From positions 534,793-598,792 of the forward strand of contig NW_006763131.1 in assembly GCF_000264905.1 (NCBI RefSeq): a DNA stretch of 64,000 nt, read 5' to 3'. This stretch comes from Stereum hirsutum FP-91666 SS1 (Eukaryota > Basidiomycota > Agaricomycetes > Russulales > Stereaceae). The notes below the pieces were generated by a model. That model did not search any database. It was not told the origin of the DNA and saw only the letters and a program-made list of their open reading frames with translations. The stretch's first letter is position 1; every line of letters starts with the position of its first letter. The position numbers were made by a program, and so were the translations under genes. Shown in pieces: positions 45,406-57,792 of this stretch.

Positions 45406-47269
45406 TCATGATGTTACGACCCCTATCAACTCCTTCTCCAACAAAGCGACCGCGTGTTCCAACTCATCCTTGGGATGCCCCGTCGAAGCCCATTCACTAT
45501 TCTGCTGAATCTCCTTCGCAAGCCTCGTCAGATCCCAGTCGCTCGAATCTGAGCCACGTTGAGAGTCATGGAATGCATATTGCAGGCCACCACGGCGCGA
45601 TCGCTCAAGAACATCATAAGCGAATGGTAGGCGGATTTGAGAATACACTTTCAGAGCTCGAGGCGCGTTGTCTCGTGTGACACCGGGATGTGAAAGAAGG
45701 TTCGACAGGACGTAAGCATCCTGGGGAACGGATACAGCGTGGTGAGTTACACCCGAGAGAAGAATGACGGATCGGCGCACTGTACCTCGATGGCTTGTGC
45801 CGCCCCCGCTCCTTGAAATGGGGTCATAGCATGGGCCTGGATGAAGTTCAGTATCCAGAGCATATGAACAATCGTACACTGGTAAGGAAAACAACGCACT
45901 GCATCACCCAGGAGCACCACGCGTGAGTCGACGAAAGACGGCAGCCCATTTACAACGTTGACGGCCCATTGATTGACAGTCAGGCCGTCCATACACTTCA
46001 AGATAGTGATCACGATCAGAATTCAAGAGTAATAACACAAAGGATACGGAGTGACATACGCACCCCAATGAGGTCTTGGACTTCGGGCTCCCAGCCACGG
46101 AATGACTCTATCACTGCCTTAGTATCGACGTCGGTAGTGATCCAGGGTTCAGGGTACACAGTTCCTTCCCTGTTATAGTCAGCCTCAAATACAGCGACGT
46201 TCACGAGGCGACCTTGCGAGATGGGGTAGACCATCAGGTGCTGTAAAACGAAGTTCAAAAACAAAATTGAATCAGACAAAGGACGGGTTATGATGTCTGA
46301 GTACTTACACGGTCTTTTCCTAGATACTTCGAAGCACTCAGTAAACAAATCTAGGCATCATCATGTTAAGAAAAGAAGACTAACTTGAAGATTCCTAGTG
46401 AAGGCTCGATGATTTGGAGATATAGCGCGGAGTTTCTCTGCGGGAATGAGAGCTCGTAATACGAGAACTCCACTCCAGCGCGCCCTAATATGTGATCGCA
46501 GCTCCGATGCTCTGAGATTCTCGCCGTCTAGCTCCTCCTTTGTCGCCAGTGCCTCGAACATAGATGAGCGGACAACGGATTTCACTCCATCCGCTCCGAT
46601 GAGAATGTCGCAGGTGGCACTAGAGCCATCTTCGAAGTGTAGGGTGATGGGCTCAGAGGCCTTGTGAGGTGATTCCTCGTATGCAACCAGGCGTTTAGAC
46701 GGGAATGTTGCACAGCGAGAAGACAAACGTTTCATAAGAACCCCGTGGAATTCTGAGCGCAGGAAAGTTGTATATCCGCCTGACGAAAAGTGAGCAACAC
46801 AGAATGCTTGTTGGAAGGACGCCAGTCTCTCACCTCGAGTCATAGTATCCATGAAACTTATACCTTCACCTTGGTCCGACTTACGACAGTGCGTAGCGGG
46901 GACTTGGAAGGAAAAAATTGTTTTAGAGAGGGAGAAAATGTCTGGAAGAATGTTCTTTTACCCATGTCTTCGGAAGGGGACGCGGGCAAAAGCTGCAACA
47001 AGTCCTCCTCTAATCCTAGCTGCCTGAGAACCATCCACCCTCTCCAAGTCACCCCGATACCAGCACCAATCTCGGCGAACTTAGAGGCAGCTTCGAAGAC
47101 GTTAACCTCGATATTCTTACACAGCCCAAGGGCGTATGCCGCAACTATACCCCCAACGCCACCACCACTACAACCAGGACAGGATCAGGGACCAATCGCT
47201 TCATCATCCGTCAATTCGAGGACCTACTCACCATACTGCTACTCGCATTTTGTGAGGTGTGTTGCTCAT
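45406..47269 (-). CDS. FAD-dependent aromatic-ring hydroxylase-type monooxygenase
   Basis: About seven exons. The start at 47269 (MSNTPHKMRVAV) splices to CGGGVGGIVAAYALGLCKN, the FAD/dinucleotide-binding GxGxxG strand-loop. Then come VFEAASKFAEIGAGIGVTWR and a middle part with LRSEFHGVLMKRL. The FAD/NADPH DG motif is CDILIGADGVKSVVRSSMF. Later exons give HLMVYPISQGRLVNVAVFEA, then SRVVLLGDA joined to AHAMTPFQGAGAAQAIE, the GD motif that binds the FAD ribityl chain, and a helical C-terminus (KVYSQIRLPFAYDVLERSRR). All cofactor motifs are present. Group A flavin monooxygenases of the salicylate-hydroxylase type usually hydroxylate aromatic or electron-rich rings; the substrate is unknown. Divergent from UstYa copy 3, with which it could share a promoter. 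Confidence 0.87.
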
Positions 47270-47802
47270 TGTCTCCAGTGCGACCACTTGAACGTAGAAA
47301 AGTTTAGGAAACTGACAAGATACAGAGGGATGACTAATCCCTAATCCTTTACGCCGTTCTTGCAGGCTCAGCGAGATCGATGGTGGAAGGTGTGGGACCT
47401 TGCGAGTATGAAACAAGTTTGAGATTCAATCCGGATCCTTCCTTCCATTCTGCCAGAATCTGAGAAGTCGATGCTGGGAGTTGCTTGTAGCGTGAGTGTT
47501 CTATAAGGTACGTAGGCATGCTCAAGACCCCGAACACACCAATTTGTCATCAGACGTACACTCTCACGATCTCCAACGCTTCGAGTTCGACTACACCTTA
47601 GGTCTCGCTTCTCGGGCACTACATACACCGTAACCTGACTAGAGATCTTATCGTCAACTCTTCATATTTCTTATTGTGATGTCTCGAGCGCTGGATTCAA
47701 CCTGTATTTCGTTCTGCCAAAGCACTTTGGTCCTGCTCTCACAAGTCGGTATCGATCTTCGTCTTTCCTCAACTACATTTTTTACGATTTTCTATCGCAG
47801 AC
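47270..47802. other. Divergent promoter region
   Basis: About 530 bases between the FAD monooxygenase (leftward) and UstYa copy 3 (rightward). Its ORFs are without motifs. A shared promoter is likely. Confidence 0.45.
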
Positions 47803-48451
47803 ATGTCAGCACCCATACGATACGCCATCATTCTATCCGCCGTTCTCGTATCAGGTCTGCTTGTCCTCATCGTCTCGCTCAACCTGAGCTCATCCAGCTC
47901 TGCTTCTACGGAGGGCATTCGTAAGCAATCGTTCAATAGTATTTCATTATATAACTGATCAGGCTTTCGTAGGTTTCGATTTCCACAATACGGCGCCGAC
48001 ATGGGACATCGGTCCTCTACCTGATGTGCTCATGTTCGTAGAGAGTACCGCCAATTACCAGCTCAATACGTCTGGTGCCACTGAGCAGTGGTCGGCCCTA
48101 GTCCCCCATGACGGCATCATTCATCTCGGCGCAGAGAATCAGCCATTCATGTTGTCGATGTTTCACCAATTGCGATGTCTGGACATCATCAGACAAGCAT
48201 ACTCCAGCCACCACGACGAGGCTTCTGTAGCTATCAGCCATCATTGCCTGAATTACCTTCGGCAGATGGTACTCTGTCGGAGAAATCTACGCCTCGAACG
48301 CGTCGTGGATCCTGTCCAACTACCATCTGTTCAGCCATGGGGTAGGCTCACGTGTAGGGACTGGCGTATGGTGTATAGAGAGGCTGAGCGGAATGCAGCA
48401 GAGCATCAGGCCCGGGGGTGGGCCCCGCTAGAGGTCGACAATCAACTTTGA
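47803..48451 (+). CDS. UstYa-type (DUF3328) protein, copy 3, diverged
   Basis: Two exons (47803-47920, 47973-48451) join in frame to 198 residues. The membrane segment follows a short basic start (MSAPIRYAIILSAVLVSGLL). The ectodomain has a short replacement of the proline-rich region, then IIHLGAENQPFMLSMFHQLR and HHCLNYLRQMVLCRRNLRL, and the C-terminal block RLTCRDWRMVYREAERNA. Relative to copy 1 the first motif reads HxxRC (FHQLRC) and the second lacks its first His (ISHHC), so the full metal-ligand set is not present. The overall fold, the CLNYLRQMxLC core and the CxDWxxVY block are kept. It may have changed chemistry or act as a partner subunit of another UstYa protein. Confidence 0.8.
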
Positions 48452-50015
48452 CTGTGAGCTATTGGTCTCTTCCCATATTCTGAGCGTTGTTGACTTCCTA
48501 CTATCTGCAATCCGCAGCCCTGCTGATGCGCAAACTACTAGATCGATGAGTTTTGATGATGCTGTATCAATTTACTGATTGGCGACGTCAGAGAGCCCGA
48601 TTTCATGACAGGCTCGTGCGCGAGACGTCCTTGTCGGCGAGTGCAAGCGAAGTACTATCGAACCCCCAAGTGCTGTATAAGATACAACTCGATTGGTATA
48701 TCATGCTTTAGGCAGCGTTTCATGGCGCGTATACAGTAGAGGTGACCACCTCACCATAATGAAGTGCGTGGTTCGTCGCTTACTCCACGTCTCTCATAAT
48801 ACGCCGGGTGTGCGAATAGTGAAATTCCCCGTTACGCAATCTTTCCTGTATCAGTTCTTTCTGTTGGAAAGCCGTGCAGCGAGGGAAGGCAGAACAGGAT
48901 GCCTGAGATGTTACGTACCGGAACTGCTGAGAGCTTTGCATATGGAATTCTGACGGGCCGCACATTGTACGAACGAGACTGAAATGGCAACGCGGTAGTT
49001 GAGGTCAGTCTCATCCGGCTACTTCCCATGAAGACGAAAACTGATACCACTACCTTGTACCTTACTGTATGAAACGGTCGGTCACCATATCCATGTCATT
49101 CCTGGGAGTCGTGAGGGACATCGTGGGTGCTGTGGGCTCCAGAATTGAGATTTCAGCGTTCACAACCATTTCAGCTGCCTAGTATTCTCCTTCACCGTTT
49201 AGCAGCACTCTCCGACACTGTTCTAAGAGTTTCGGATCGTATAATAAGCTGGGCTATTTCGAAAATGTGAGAGGGCTCGAGGCACACTTACTACGGGGTT
49301 TTGGTCCTGAGACTACCGGTCTTCGGGTCCCCGTCAGATGCAAGCGATACGCCAGACGGCGCACTGGTGTTCTGCTTACTGTATCTCGGACCTGGAGTCA
49401 GGCGCAGAATCGACCCATCATCGGAATCGTCGCGGTACTTCCTGCATCGATATCTCATACCTCACGCAACACTGATCCTCGGACAATCGCACTGATACCA
49501 CCCTATACCACCGCGGTATCATTTCTCCACGAAGACGATAACTTCCCGAAGAACTGCATCCGATTTTGCCAACCCACTGACAATTAACCGCGCATGAGCG
49601 CACCATGCGGTACCATCATAACGCAGTAGGTATACTACTAGAACAGGAGAATCGGGAATGAGTTACTAGTAACAATCTGATATAAACACTAGAGTCCCGC
49701 CAAACGAGTGGGTCTAACTAGTTTACAGCAAGGCATCTTCTCACTCGGACACCGTAATCTCTCGTAATGTCAGATCATACTCAAGCGCCAGTCCCCAACT
49801 ATCCCCTGTTCTGTAACGAATCGTCTCACCAGAACTTGTGATCTTTCCGGAATCTGGAACGTCGGCACATGCCTCATGCTATCCCAAGGAGTGTATGATA
49901 GGTATGCGTAAACACAACTCTATCATGAGTAGACAATCAGCTCTGCTTTTTCTGCGCCTCGATCTTGCCCCACCGCGCCTCTCCAGTCTTAACGACGTCC
50001 GCTCTTACATTCGGA
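48452..50015. other. 1.56-kb gap within the accessory locus
   Basis: No supported gene. The ORF at 49267-49587 lacks an ATG start and motifs. No RNA gene or long repeat seen. Confidence 0.4.
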
Positions 50016-52187
50016 ATGACCTCGGTAGGGATCATAGGCTCTGGACAGTCTGGCTTGATAACCGCCTATACTCTTCATCGCGATGGATTTAACATCGAGG
50101 TATTGACGAGGGACGTCAGCGTTGGTGGGGTATGGTCAAAAGCGCGCGTTTACCCCAATCTCCGTCTCAATAAGTGCGTTGTAACATATCGTCTCAACCC
50201 AGCATTCAACTGACGTCGTACCCTTCCGTAGTGTTCACGGAGAATACAGATTCTCAAACCTTCCGATGGACCTACCGCCGGACTCTGAGCAGACGGGAGG
50301 CAGGCTCACTGGGCCTGGCATGCAGTGTTATATGGAGACTTTCGCAGACAGATTCTTGAATGGCTGTATTCGATTTCAAACCGAAGTACTTCAAATCTCA
50401 CGAGACGACGAAGCCCAACTGTGGCGCATTGCCATCCGAGATATCAAGAGTGGGTCCGAGACGACCTTGACTTACGATAAAATCGTTCTTTGCACCGGCG
50501 TGAGTGTCCACCTGCGCCCATCTCTTCTTATAACGACCAGCTTACCTATCGTCCAGGGCTGTAGCACTCCAAAGATTCCCGACGTGTTGTCGCAACGTGC
50601 CGCTCATGATGCCGAGTTCGCCGGAATGGTGTTCCATTCAATCCATTTCCGAGCTCGCCTCGACGAGCTCTTAGCGTGGACTAAGGGTTCTACAGACTCC
50701 CATTTGCCTAGCTCCACTCCGTCTGTCGTGATTGTTGGAGGTGGTAAGTCTGCGCAGGAGTACGTTCCCTTCCCCCATTATGAGTACCCTTCAATAGTCT
50801 GATAGTTTGATCCTTCCAGTATCGCTGCATACCTTGCGAACGAAGGTCGCAAAGTATCCATCGTCTTTGAGAAGGCGGACCCCTTCACTGCCGGCGCAAA
50901 GCCATTGCCTGGCTTTATTAGGAGAAGCAGGTCTGTATATATTGCTCACCATTATTTTGATTACGATTGATTTTGTCGGATAGGTTACTATCGATATTTT
51001 CTCCCCACATACAGCTAAACACCTGGCTCGAGTAAGTGAGCTTATGATGAGTTATTCGTATCTGACATGTTCCTGTCAGGTGGTTCCTTCACAAGACGTG
51101 GCTCGGGAACAAAATTGTTTCTGGCATGTGGGATTCGATGGCTACCGGTGCAGTACGTCTTATTAGCCTTCATGCTGCCTAGGTCCATTGATTTCGTGTA
51201 GTTTGAAGCAGCTGGTGTACCAGAAGATTCTCCTTTACGCCGCACCCATTCGATGTTTTGGTCCATCCGCACGAATGACGAAGGTGTCCCACGTCCGAAT
51301 GGGTTTCACGCTTTAGTCAACGAAGGCAAGATCGACCTAATCGCACCGACACGAGTGGAGAATTACGGCACGGACGGTCACTCCGTCGTTCTCAAGAACG
51401 GTACGACCTTGCGCGCGGACGCAGTCATCCTCGCGACTGGCTACTCATCGTCTTGGGATCACCTCTTCGATGGTAGGTCGCAACCATCGTCCACACAAGT
51501 CGCTATTTATTTTCTTGTGTAGATCATACAAGCGAGAACCTTGGGCTCATGCGTCACCCACCTATGGGGTCAAAGACTTATAATTGGGGCTACACGACAC
51601 TAGCCAACCCGCCTTCTGCTCACCCACAGGAAGACCAATGGGCTTCATCAATTTACCGTGGTCTAGTGCCTGTCAAAAATCTGCTCCGTCGTGATTTCGC
51701 CGTCAATGGCGGTATTGTACGTTTCTTCACCAGAAGTTCCTCGTCTTTCTGTTCATTGACCTACATCTACAGTTTTCACCAAATAACGGCTACACGTGCG
51801 AGGTTGCCTCACATTGGATATCGTCTTATTTCCTGGGGGATTCGATGCGTTTGCCTTCGACGCTCGCTGAGGGATACGAACATACCGAGCGTAATGCGGC
51901 CTGGATGCGCCGAAGATATCCAGATCAGTTATTGTGGATGGATGAGAGCTACACGACTTCGATCGCTTGGTGGACGTACGTGTTTTATCCCCGGATCAAT
52001 TCTAACAAACATGTCTAACATAATAGTTCGATGTAGCTGGCCACAGGTCGTCGACGAGCTGCTCGAAGACATGGGGCTGCGCTCCATGAGAAGTGGGGGG
52101 AACTGGTTGACTTGGCCTTTTAAGGTCATAGATTTGAGCGAGATCGCTACTCTCAAGGAGGAACGTGATGCGAGGCAAGGTCGTTGA
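50016..52187 (+). CDS. Flavin-containing monooxygenase (FMO/Baeyer-Villiger-like)
   Basis: About nine exons with short introns. The start at 50016 leads directly into TSVGIIGSGQSGLITAYTLH, the FAD-binding GxGxxG. Then come VGGVWSKARVYPNLRLN, VHGEYRFSNLPMDLPPD, MQCYMETFADRF and YDKIVLCTG. The second nucleotide-binding site is SVVIVGGGKSAQDIAAYLA (NADPH). An internal part carries NKIVSGMWDSMATGAFEAA, and the typical ATGY motif is in DAVILATGYSSSWDHLFD. Later exons give PVKNLLRRDFAVNGGI, the histidine-rich CEVASHWISSYFLGD and SGGNWLTWPFKVIDL before the stop at 52187. This is the layout of N-hydroxylating or FMO-type enzymes in basidiomycetes. All cofactor motifs are intact, and the substrate is unknown. 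It is the second flavin monooxygenase of the locus and is not closely related to the one at 45406-47269. Confidence 0.87.
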
Positions 52188-54410
52188 CCTCTCATCTTTG
52201 GCTTTTCGTTCTCTTGGAAATCATGTTGGATTGAGGTCTCCTCGACGAGTTTTCCTGTATCATATATCCTGGCCTTTGAGCTCTATCTTGTTCATCCTTC
52301 GGAAAGGAACCCATACGTGAAGGGCTACTAATTGATGTAATCCAATTTTTGGACTACTAGCTCAAACTTCATCTGTCAACCTTACACTGTTCTACCCACC
52401 GACAGGACACAATGCGACAATGTGCTCGAACGGCGTAGACCAGCGTAGACCACTGAGTAAACACATTTTGTATGACCCACTGGTATTATCTCGCTGCCAA
52501 AGTCACGACGCTCCTTTTGTCAGCGAACACCCGTTGGTCAAACCAGAGCCAGTGCCTCTGTACAGACGTGGAGATGATTGGCGTGTGCGACGATTAGTGT
52601 TCAGGTGACTACTCGGACATTGACAAGGGCCGGTACTAAAGTAGGTACTTGATGCATTCACCTAAGGACCTGGGATCATGGAAGCCGAGCACGATGCAGT
52701 CTTGATGAAGTCCTCCCGAACAGTTTTAACGTGCTTGCCAGTTTGTTGCCAGTGTACGAGCCGTATCGCAAGCAGTCGAATCGTGGTGCTAGTGGCGGCG
52801 CCTAGCCAGGAACCTATTCTCATGAAACATAGGTGGATATTTATAACATAGGTGGATATTTATAAGGCTCCTACCGACTTGGTTATCCAATTGCCTGGAA
52901 GTATTTATACCATTTCGCTATCAGTCTGCGGGCCACACAAGGGCCACACACATTTCTTGGGTGAGGACCCATGCCGGGAACTGCCGACGAGTTTGCTTGC
53001 ATCACCACTTCCTTCCACCGCACCAATTACTCCTACTGGTTTATCCTGGTTTTCTCTAGAATGACAACCAATGCTCAATCCGACTAAATGTGGGAGATTT
53101 GATCATCTCAAACTTGATAGACTCAAGCTGGGCCCTCAGCGATGTCCTGCTTCGGCAGACACTCATCGAACAACGCACACAAATCAGAAGATCCGAGTCT
53201 CATTATACGAAGCATAGCAGTAGATGAGGAACAATACCTTTTCTGGTCGTTATCATAGTCAGCCAAAGGACAGAACGGTGCGTGTGCTTAAACTGCAAAT
53301 AATGCACCTCATCGAATAACAGCCTCTTTCTTATTCTATCGTAGCTGGAACAGTACCCCGCCCCATCAGTCTCTACGGCGCCCTGTGGCCTACGAAGGTG
53401 CACACCAATATCTCTACGGTGGAGCCATTCTCCATGTTTCTGATGTCATGGCTCCCTTGCTGAATATAAAGCCGTAAGCCGTGACACGCTATAAAATCAT
53501 GTGTGCGTGGGCTGCAGGAGTCGCCACAACAGCATCGTCGTCATTCCAAACTTCAGTCTTGTTCCTTCACAACCTCCAAGTTGATGCTGCGTCTCACGAA
53601 TAGCTGTCTCCTCGTCTGTTTCTCCGCCGCATGTCCAAGTGCCCGAGCGTAGAACTAGCTCTGCTTCTCATGTCATACATCCAATAGGACCTCCCCGAGA
53701 ACCGTCTACAGAGGATAAATGGCAGAGCTTGCCACTTCTTGCCAAGTGGTAGAAATTGTCTGTCTTTGATCTTCTTTGACCACTGCCTGAGACGGTGGCC
53801 ACTCGGGATGCGCTGCTGCAGATGGCTCGGCGAGCTAGGCTGTTAGCGACGTACCTTTGTCTCTCCTTGCATATGGCTTCGCCGGTCTAATCCTACGGAC
53901 CAACTTGCAAGGTAGCACGTGGCTGCGAGTCAACCGCTGACGGGTCATACGCGCATTCTTCTCGGTCCAAGAGAAGGAGCGTCTTCGCGTGTAGCTCATC
54001 GACCACGATGGTGTAAGATACTTTATGCGCACCAACAAATGGTCATACGTCGTGCACAATGTCTCTAAGCCTGTGTCGCCGATCCCAGAGGACCCCTGAA
54101 ATATTCCATGGTCAGCTCGACGATCCGCCGTCCGTGCCACAAGACCAGAAAGACCCCGTATTTTCCCACTGTATATTCTCCCGCATGTACGCGAACATCC
54201 ATTTCTGTTTGCTGTGGTGCTGCTCATGAATGTTTGGGAGAAGCACGGTTGATGCGAGCCGCTCGTTGATCATCTCCGTCCCTCCGAGAGCTCTCCGTGG
54301 TACCCCTGAGCGAGTTCCTTTTATACTGCGTCGAACTTCTCTTCTGCTAGTGCTACACTCGAGCTCATTGATCCCAGCCATCCGTGCCCAGGCATCTGCT
54401 CTCAACAAAA
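52188..54410. other. 2.2-kb gap at the right border of the accessory locus
   Basis: No supported gene on either strand. Contains the small tandem repeat at 52828-52865. The minus-strand ORF at 53835-54227 has no motif. Confidence 0.45.
52828..52865. repeat. 19-bp perfect tandem duplication
   Basis: The unit cataggtggatatttataa occurs twice without spacer or mismatch. It contains tatttataa, so it may also double a TATA-like element, but no gene start follows closely. Confidence 0.9.
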
Positions 54411-56676
54411 ATGGCGCTTGGATCGCAGCTATACACCTTTCTGCTTCTCGCGCCCTTGTCTTTTCTCGCTATTACCTGTCAAGGAGCGAGCGTTTCCTCA
54501 AGTCCTTCCCAAACTTTCAACGGTATCGGAGGCTCCGGCGCTTGGTGGCCCACTGACCTCTTCAACTTTCCCGATGACGTCAGGCAAAACCTCAGCACTC
54601 TCTTGTTCGACCAAAGCGGTATGGGGCTTTCTAGCTACAGGGTTCGTTACTGCCGCGCTCTTCCTCTTGCTGCACTTTATGACATCTATCTTTTGTAGTA
54701 CAACGTCGGTTCTGGCGGTGAGCGACTCTCCTCTCTCAACAGGATGTACTTGAAATCATTTCGTTCCTATTTCGTTATCAGGGGTGAACGTATCCAATCC
54801 CACCCGCGCAATACAGTCATTCTGGGTGTCTCAAGGAGTTTACAACTGGGACGCGGATCCAAGCGGTGTCTACTTCATGCAGCAGGCCGCCCAGCACAAC
54901 GTCCCATCCATCACTGCTTTCGTCAACAGTGCACCTGCCGTTTTGACCTCTGGTCATGCAAGCTGCAACGGCGACTTTGTGACCGGTTCGTCGAAATTAT
55001 TGCACCCAGGTTGTCGACACGGACTCGTGACCTTCGCTGATTGTATTGCCGCTGACATTTAGGTACTGGGAACGAGTACGGCCAGTTTGTTGCCGATGTT
55101 GTCTCCCACTGGAGAGGCCAGGGGATCAACATTACTCGTGTTTCACCCATGAACGAACCTGACAGCACTTTCGGGCCGTCGCCTTGTGGTCAGGAGGGAA
55201 TGGCTGTCGCTCCCAGTCAGGTACATAATATCGTCTCCAAGAAGCCAGCATCTTGACTAACGGAGTCGCCTTGTCTGTCCTGCATTTTCTTTCATCTCGC
55301 CCATGAAAGCGAGCTGAGGTCGTCAACGGGCTTTACCAGGCCCTCGAGAACAACGGGCTGACGGGGACTGTCGGTATCATTGTAGACGAGTCTAACACGA
55401 TGGAGAAGGCTACCAGCGAGTATTCTGCCTGGCTCCCACAGGTCAAAGACAAGGTCATTGGACTCTCGTCGCTTTCTATGTGCGCTACTACTGACGAATG
55501 TTGGTTTTCCTTCAGGTCTCCGCCCTATGTCACCATACCTACGAGTTCCCCAGCGACAGTGAATACACTTCCTTTGTACAGGATGTACAGGCGAATTACC
55601 CTGGGATAGAAACGTGGATGTCGGTTCGTATATTTTAAATACCTCACATCATCATTATATGCTGAAGCACGCCACAGGAGATATGCTGTTCCTTGGGACA
55701 GCCTGATGGTTCTGGCAAAGGCTACGGCGGAGGCTACGATCCTACGTACGCATATTCCTTATTTTCACAGCGTGTCTTGGTGTTCATGAGATGCACGCTA
55801 GGATCACCAACGCTTTGATGTTCTCTGGCATGGTTTTCCAGAGTCTCGTTCTTGCTGGAGAACCACATTATGACGTAGGTTGTTGAACATGCTACAAAAC
55901 ATCTCATGTCTGACATATGATATGTACAGTTCTGGACATTGGTATCCAATGGTGCGTTATAAGTCCATCAACTCTCCACGAGTATCACAGCTAATGGCTG
56001 TTACTCCTCCACTATAGCAATCGGATGCTCCCCTGGCTCGAGTTCTTCGTGCAACCCCAGCGTGGCAAACAGTGGTGGATGGACGGTAAGCGTCTTGATA
56101 CAAACCTCCAACAATACGCGCAGTGCTGACTGAGCGGGACCAGGATGGACTCATATATTACGACTCGAATTATGCTTCAAACGGAAACCACAACCTTTGT
56201 CAGTTGCTTCCTTGTCATGAACTCTTTCAACCTACTAACATCGGACATACTCAGACTTGACGAAACACTTCTGGACCTATAAACATTTTGGCAACTTTGT
56301 TAAACGTGAGTAGCTAGTCGTGCATGTTCTATTTCACTTCCAGTGGCTTTAACTATTGTCTCATACCATTGTACTCTTCGCAGCCGGTAGCCAACGTCGC
56401 GCCATCACCGGTGATGGTTCTACCGAGACCATGATGGCCGTCACCGACTCCAGCAACTACTACGTTCTCGCCATGAATACAGGAACCAGCTCAACTAGCC
56501 TCAGCCTTACCTTCCCGGAAACCGTCTGCGGTACGGCAGCTGTACGCACGTCCTCGAGCGAAGATTTCACCTCTATCGGTGCGGCCACACAGTCGAATGG
56601 GGCGTGGACGCTGCCGTTGAACGCGTTGAGCTTGACGACATTCACGTTCAAGAAGGGGTCTTGTCAGGCATTGTAG
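54411..56676 (+). CDS. Secreted glycoside hydrolase family 30 enzyme
   Basis: About ten exons. The signal peptide (LYTFLLLAPLSFLAITCQGA) follows the ATG at 54411. The catalytic domain opens with TFNGIGGSGAWWPTDLFNFP and SGMGLSSYRYNVGSGG. The acid/base glutamate is in ITRVSPMNEPDSTFG. HHTYEFPSD follows and the nucleophile glutamate is in the SEICCSLGQPDGSG segment. Later parts (LTKHFWTYKHFGNFVKPGSQ) lead to a C-terminal beta domain with TMMAVTDSSNYYVLAMNTG, ending GSCQAL. Both catalytic acids are present. GH30 in mushrooms includes endo-beta-1,6-galactanases and beta-1,6-glucanases acting on plant arabinogalactan or fungal wall glucan. The NPD-less MNEPD and the SEICCS form favour the endo-1,6-galactanase type (inference). 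Convergent with the thaumatin-like gene. Confidence 0.88.
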
Positions 56677-57065
56677 GATTGTGGGGAGGAATAATACGTC
56701 GTGTAGATGTTTTGGAAGTATTTTGGAATGATGAATTCGTTGTGCAAGGACATCGGCATTGTTGAGGAGCATCAGTGTGGCCCATCGGTGCCATTTGAGA
56801 CCTTTCAGTTTCTTTGACGAGCTGAAGCCAGAAACTCGACAAACGGCAACTATTTTTTGAGTAACGCTACGATGACCCCATACACCAAACACACAGTACA
56901 CTGATACAACATGTTCACCGCACCATAGTCCATCGCGGTAGCGCAAGAAAGTCCATCATAGTAAAACAAGAAAAGTCCAGAGAAAGAGTCCGTGATCGTA
57001 ACAAATGTTCTTTCTGTCCATGATATACCCGTGTTTTATATAAAGTGACTTTTGGGATCCATCGT
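56677..57065. other. Convergent 3' spacer
   Basis: About 390 bases between the GH30 stop and the thaumatin-like stop. Only presumed 3' UTRs. Confidence 0.5.
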
Positions 57066-57792
57066 TTAACAGAAGGAGACGGTGTAGGAGGTGCCAGTCG
57101 CACAGGTGGAGGTGTCGCCACATCCGGTTCCATCCCCAGCAGCGTTCGTGCAGGAAACGGCACCGGTCGAGCCTATAGGCCCAAATAAAAAGCATAATAC
57201 CATCACGATGAGAAAATTCTCCAGTGAATGAATGTGAATAGAAGGACAACATACAAGAACTGTCAGGGGTGATGGTGGTGACCAAGTTGAAACCGTCCGC
57301 CACGCTGGGATTGAAGAAGTCCAAACTTGAGAACCTAATATAGTGTCACATTACGCGTCAACAAAGCAGTGTTCAAGACCTGTCCCGAAAGTATACGCAC
57401 CCATCAATAGTGAACTGAGCGATAGTAGGGCCAGTCAGAGAAGGTCCGGTGCAGTTCACGCCACCTGCCGAACATTGGCCTGAGGAACAGTTGCCGTCCG
57501 AATCACACCCTTCCCTCCCCCAGATCCTTCCACTGTACCCATCAGGAAGACTGACGGTATTCTGGCTGCCAGCGGAAAGAGCGAAGCCGCCGAGTCCATT
57601 GTCAGCAGCGGGGAAGATGGCAGGGTCAATCTGATCTCCGCAGTTGTTAACGATCGTGACCGAACTGTATCAGGAGGGGGGAGGATAAGAAGTAAGTCAG
57701 CGCTCAGAAAAAAGCTGAGTTGAGAAAGCGTACGTTGCGACGACCGAAGTGACTGCAGCGGCAGCAAGGATGACGACGCGGGCGAAGAACAT
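57066..57792 (-). CDS. Secreted thaumatin-like protein
   Basis: Four exons and about 180 residues, shorter than plant thaumatins but normal for mushroom thaumatin-like proteins. The signal peptide is MFFARVVILAAAAVTSVVA. The mature part begins VTIVNNCGDQIDPAIFPAAD, then SVSL-type SLPDGYSGRIWGREGCDSDG and CSSGQCSAGGVNCTG. Next are PTIAQFTIDGFSSLDFFNPS and VADGFNLVTTITPDSSC, with a Cys-rich end (CGDTSTCATGTSYTVSFC). The many Cys residues imply disulfides. Thaumatin-like proteins in fungi are linked to beta-1,3-glucan binding or hydrolysis in the wall (family knowledge). All junctions join in phase. A TATA box lies about 100 bases upstream. Confidence 0.9.

Noticed and set aside
49267..49587. 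106-codon plus-strand ORF
   Set aside because: Begins with GTG, no motif, and no supporting splice sites.
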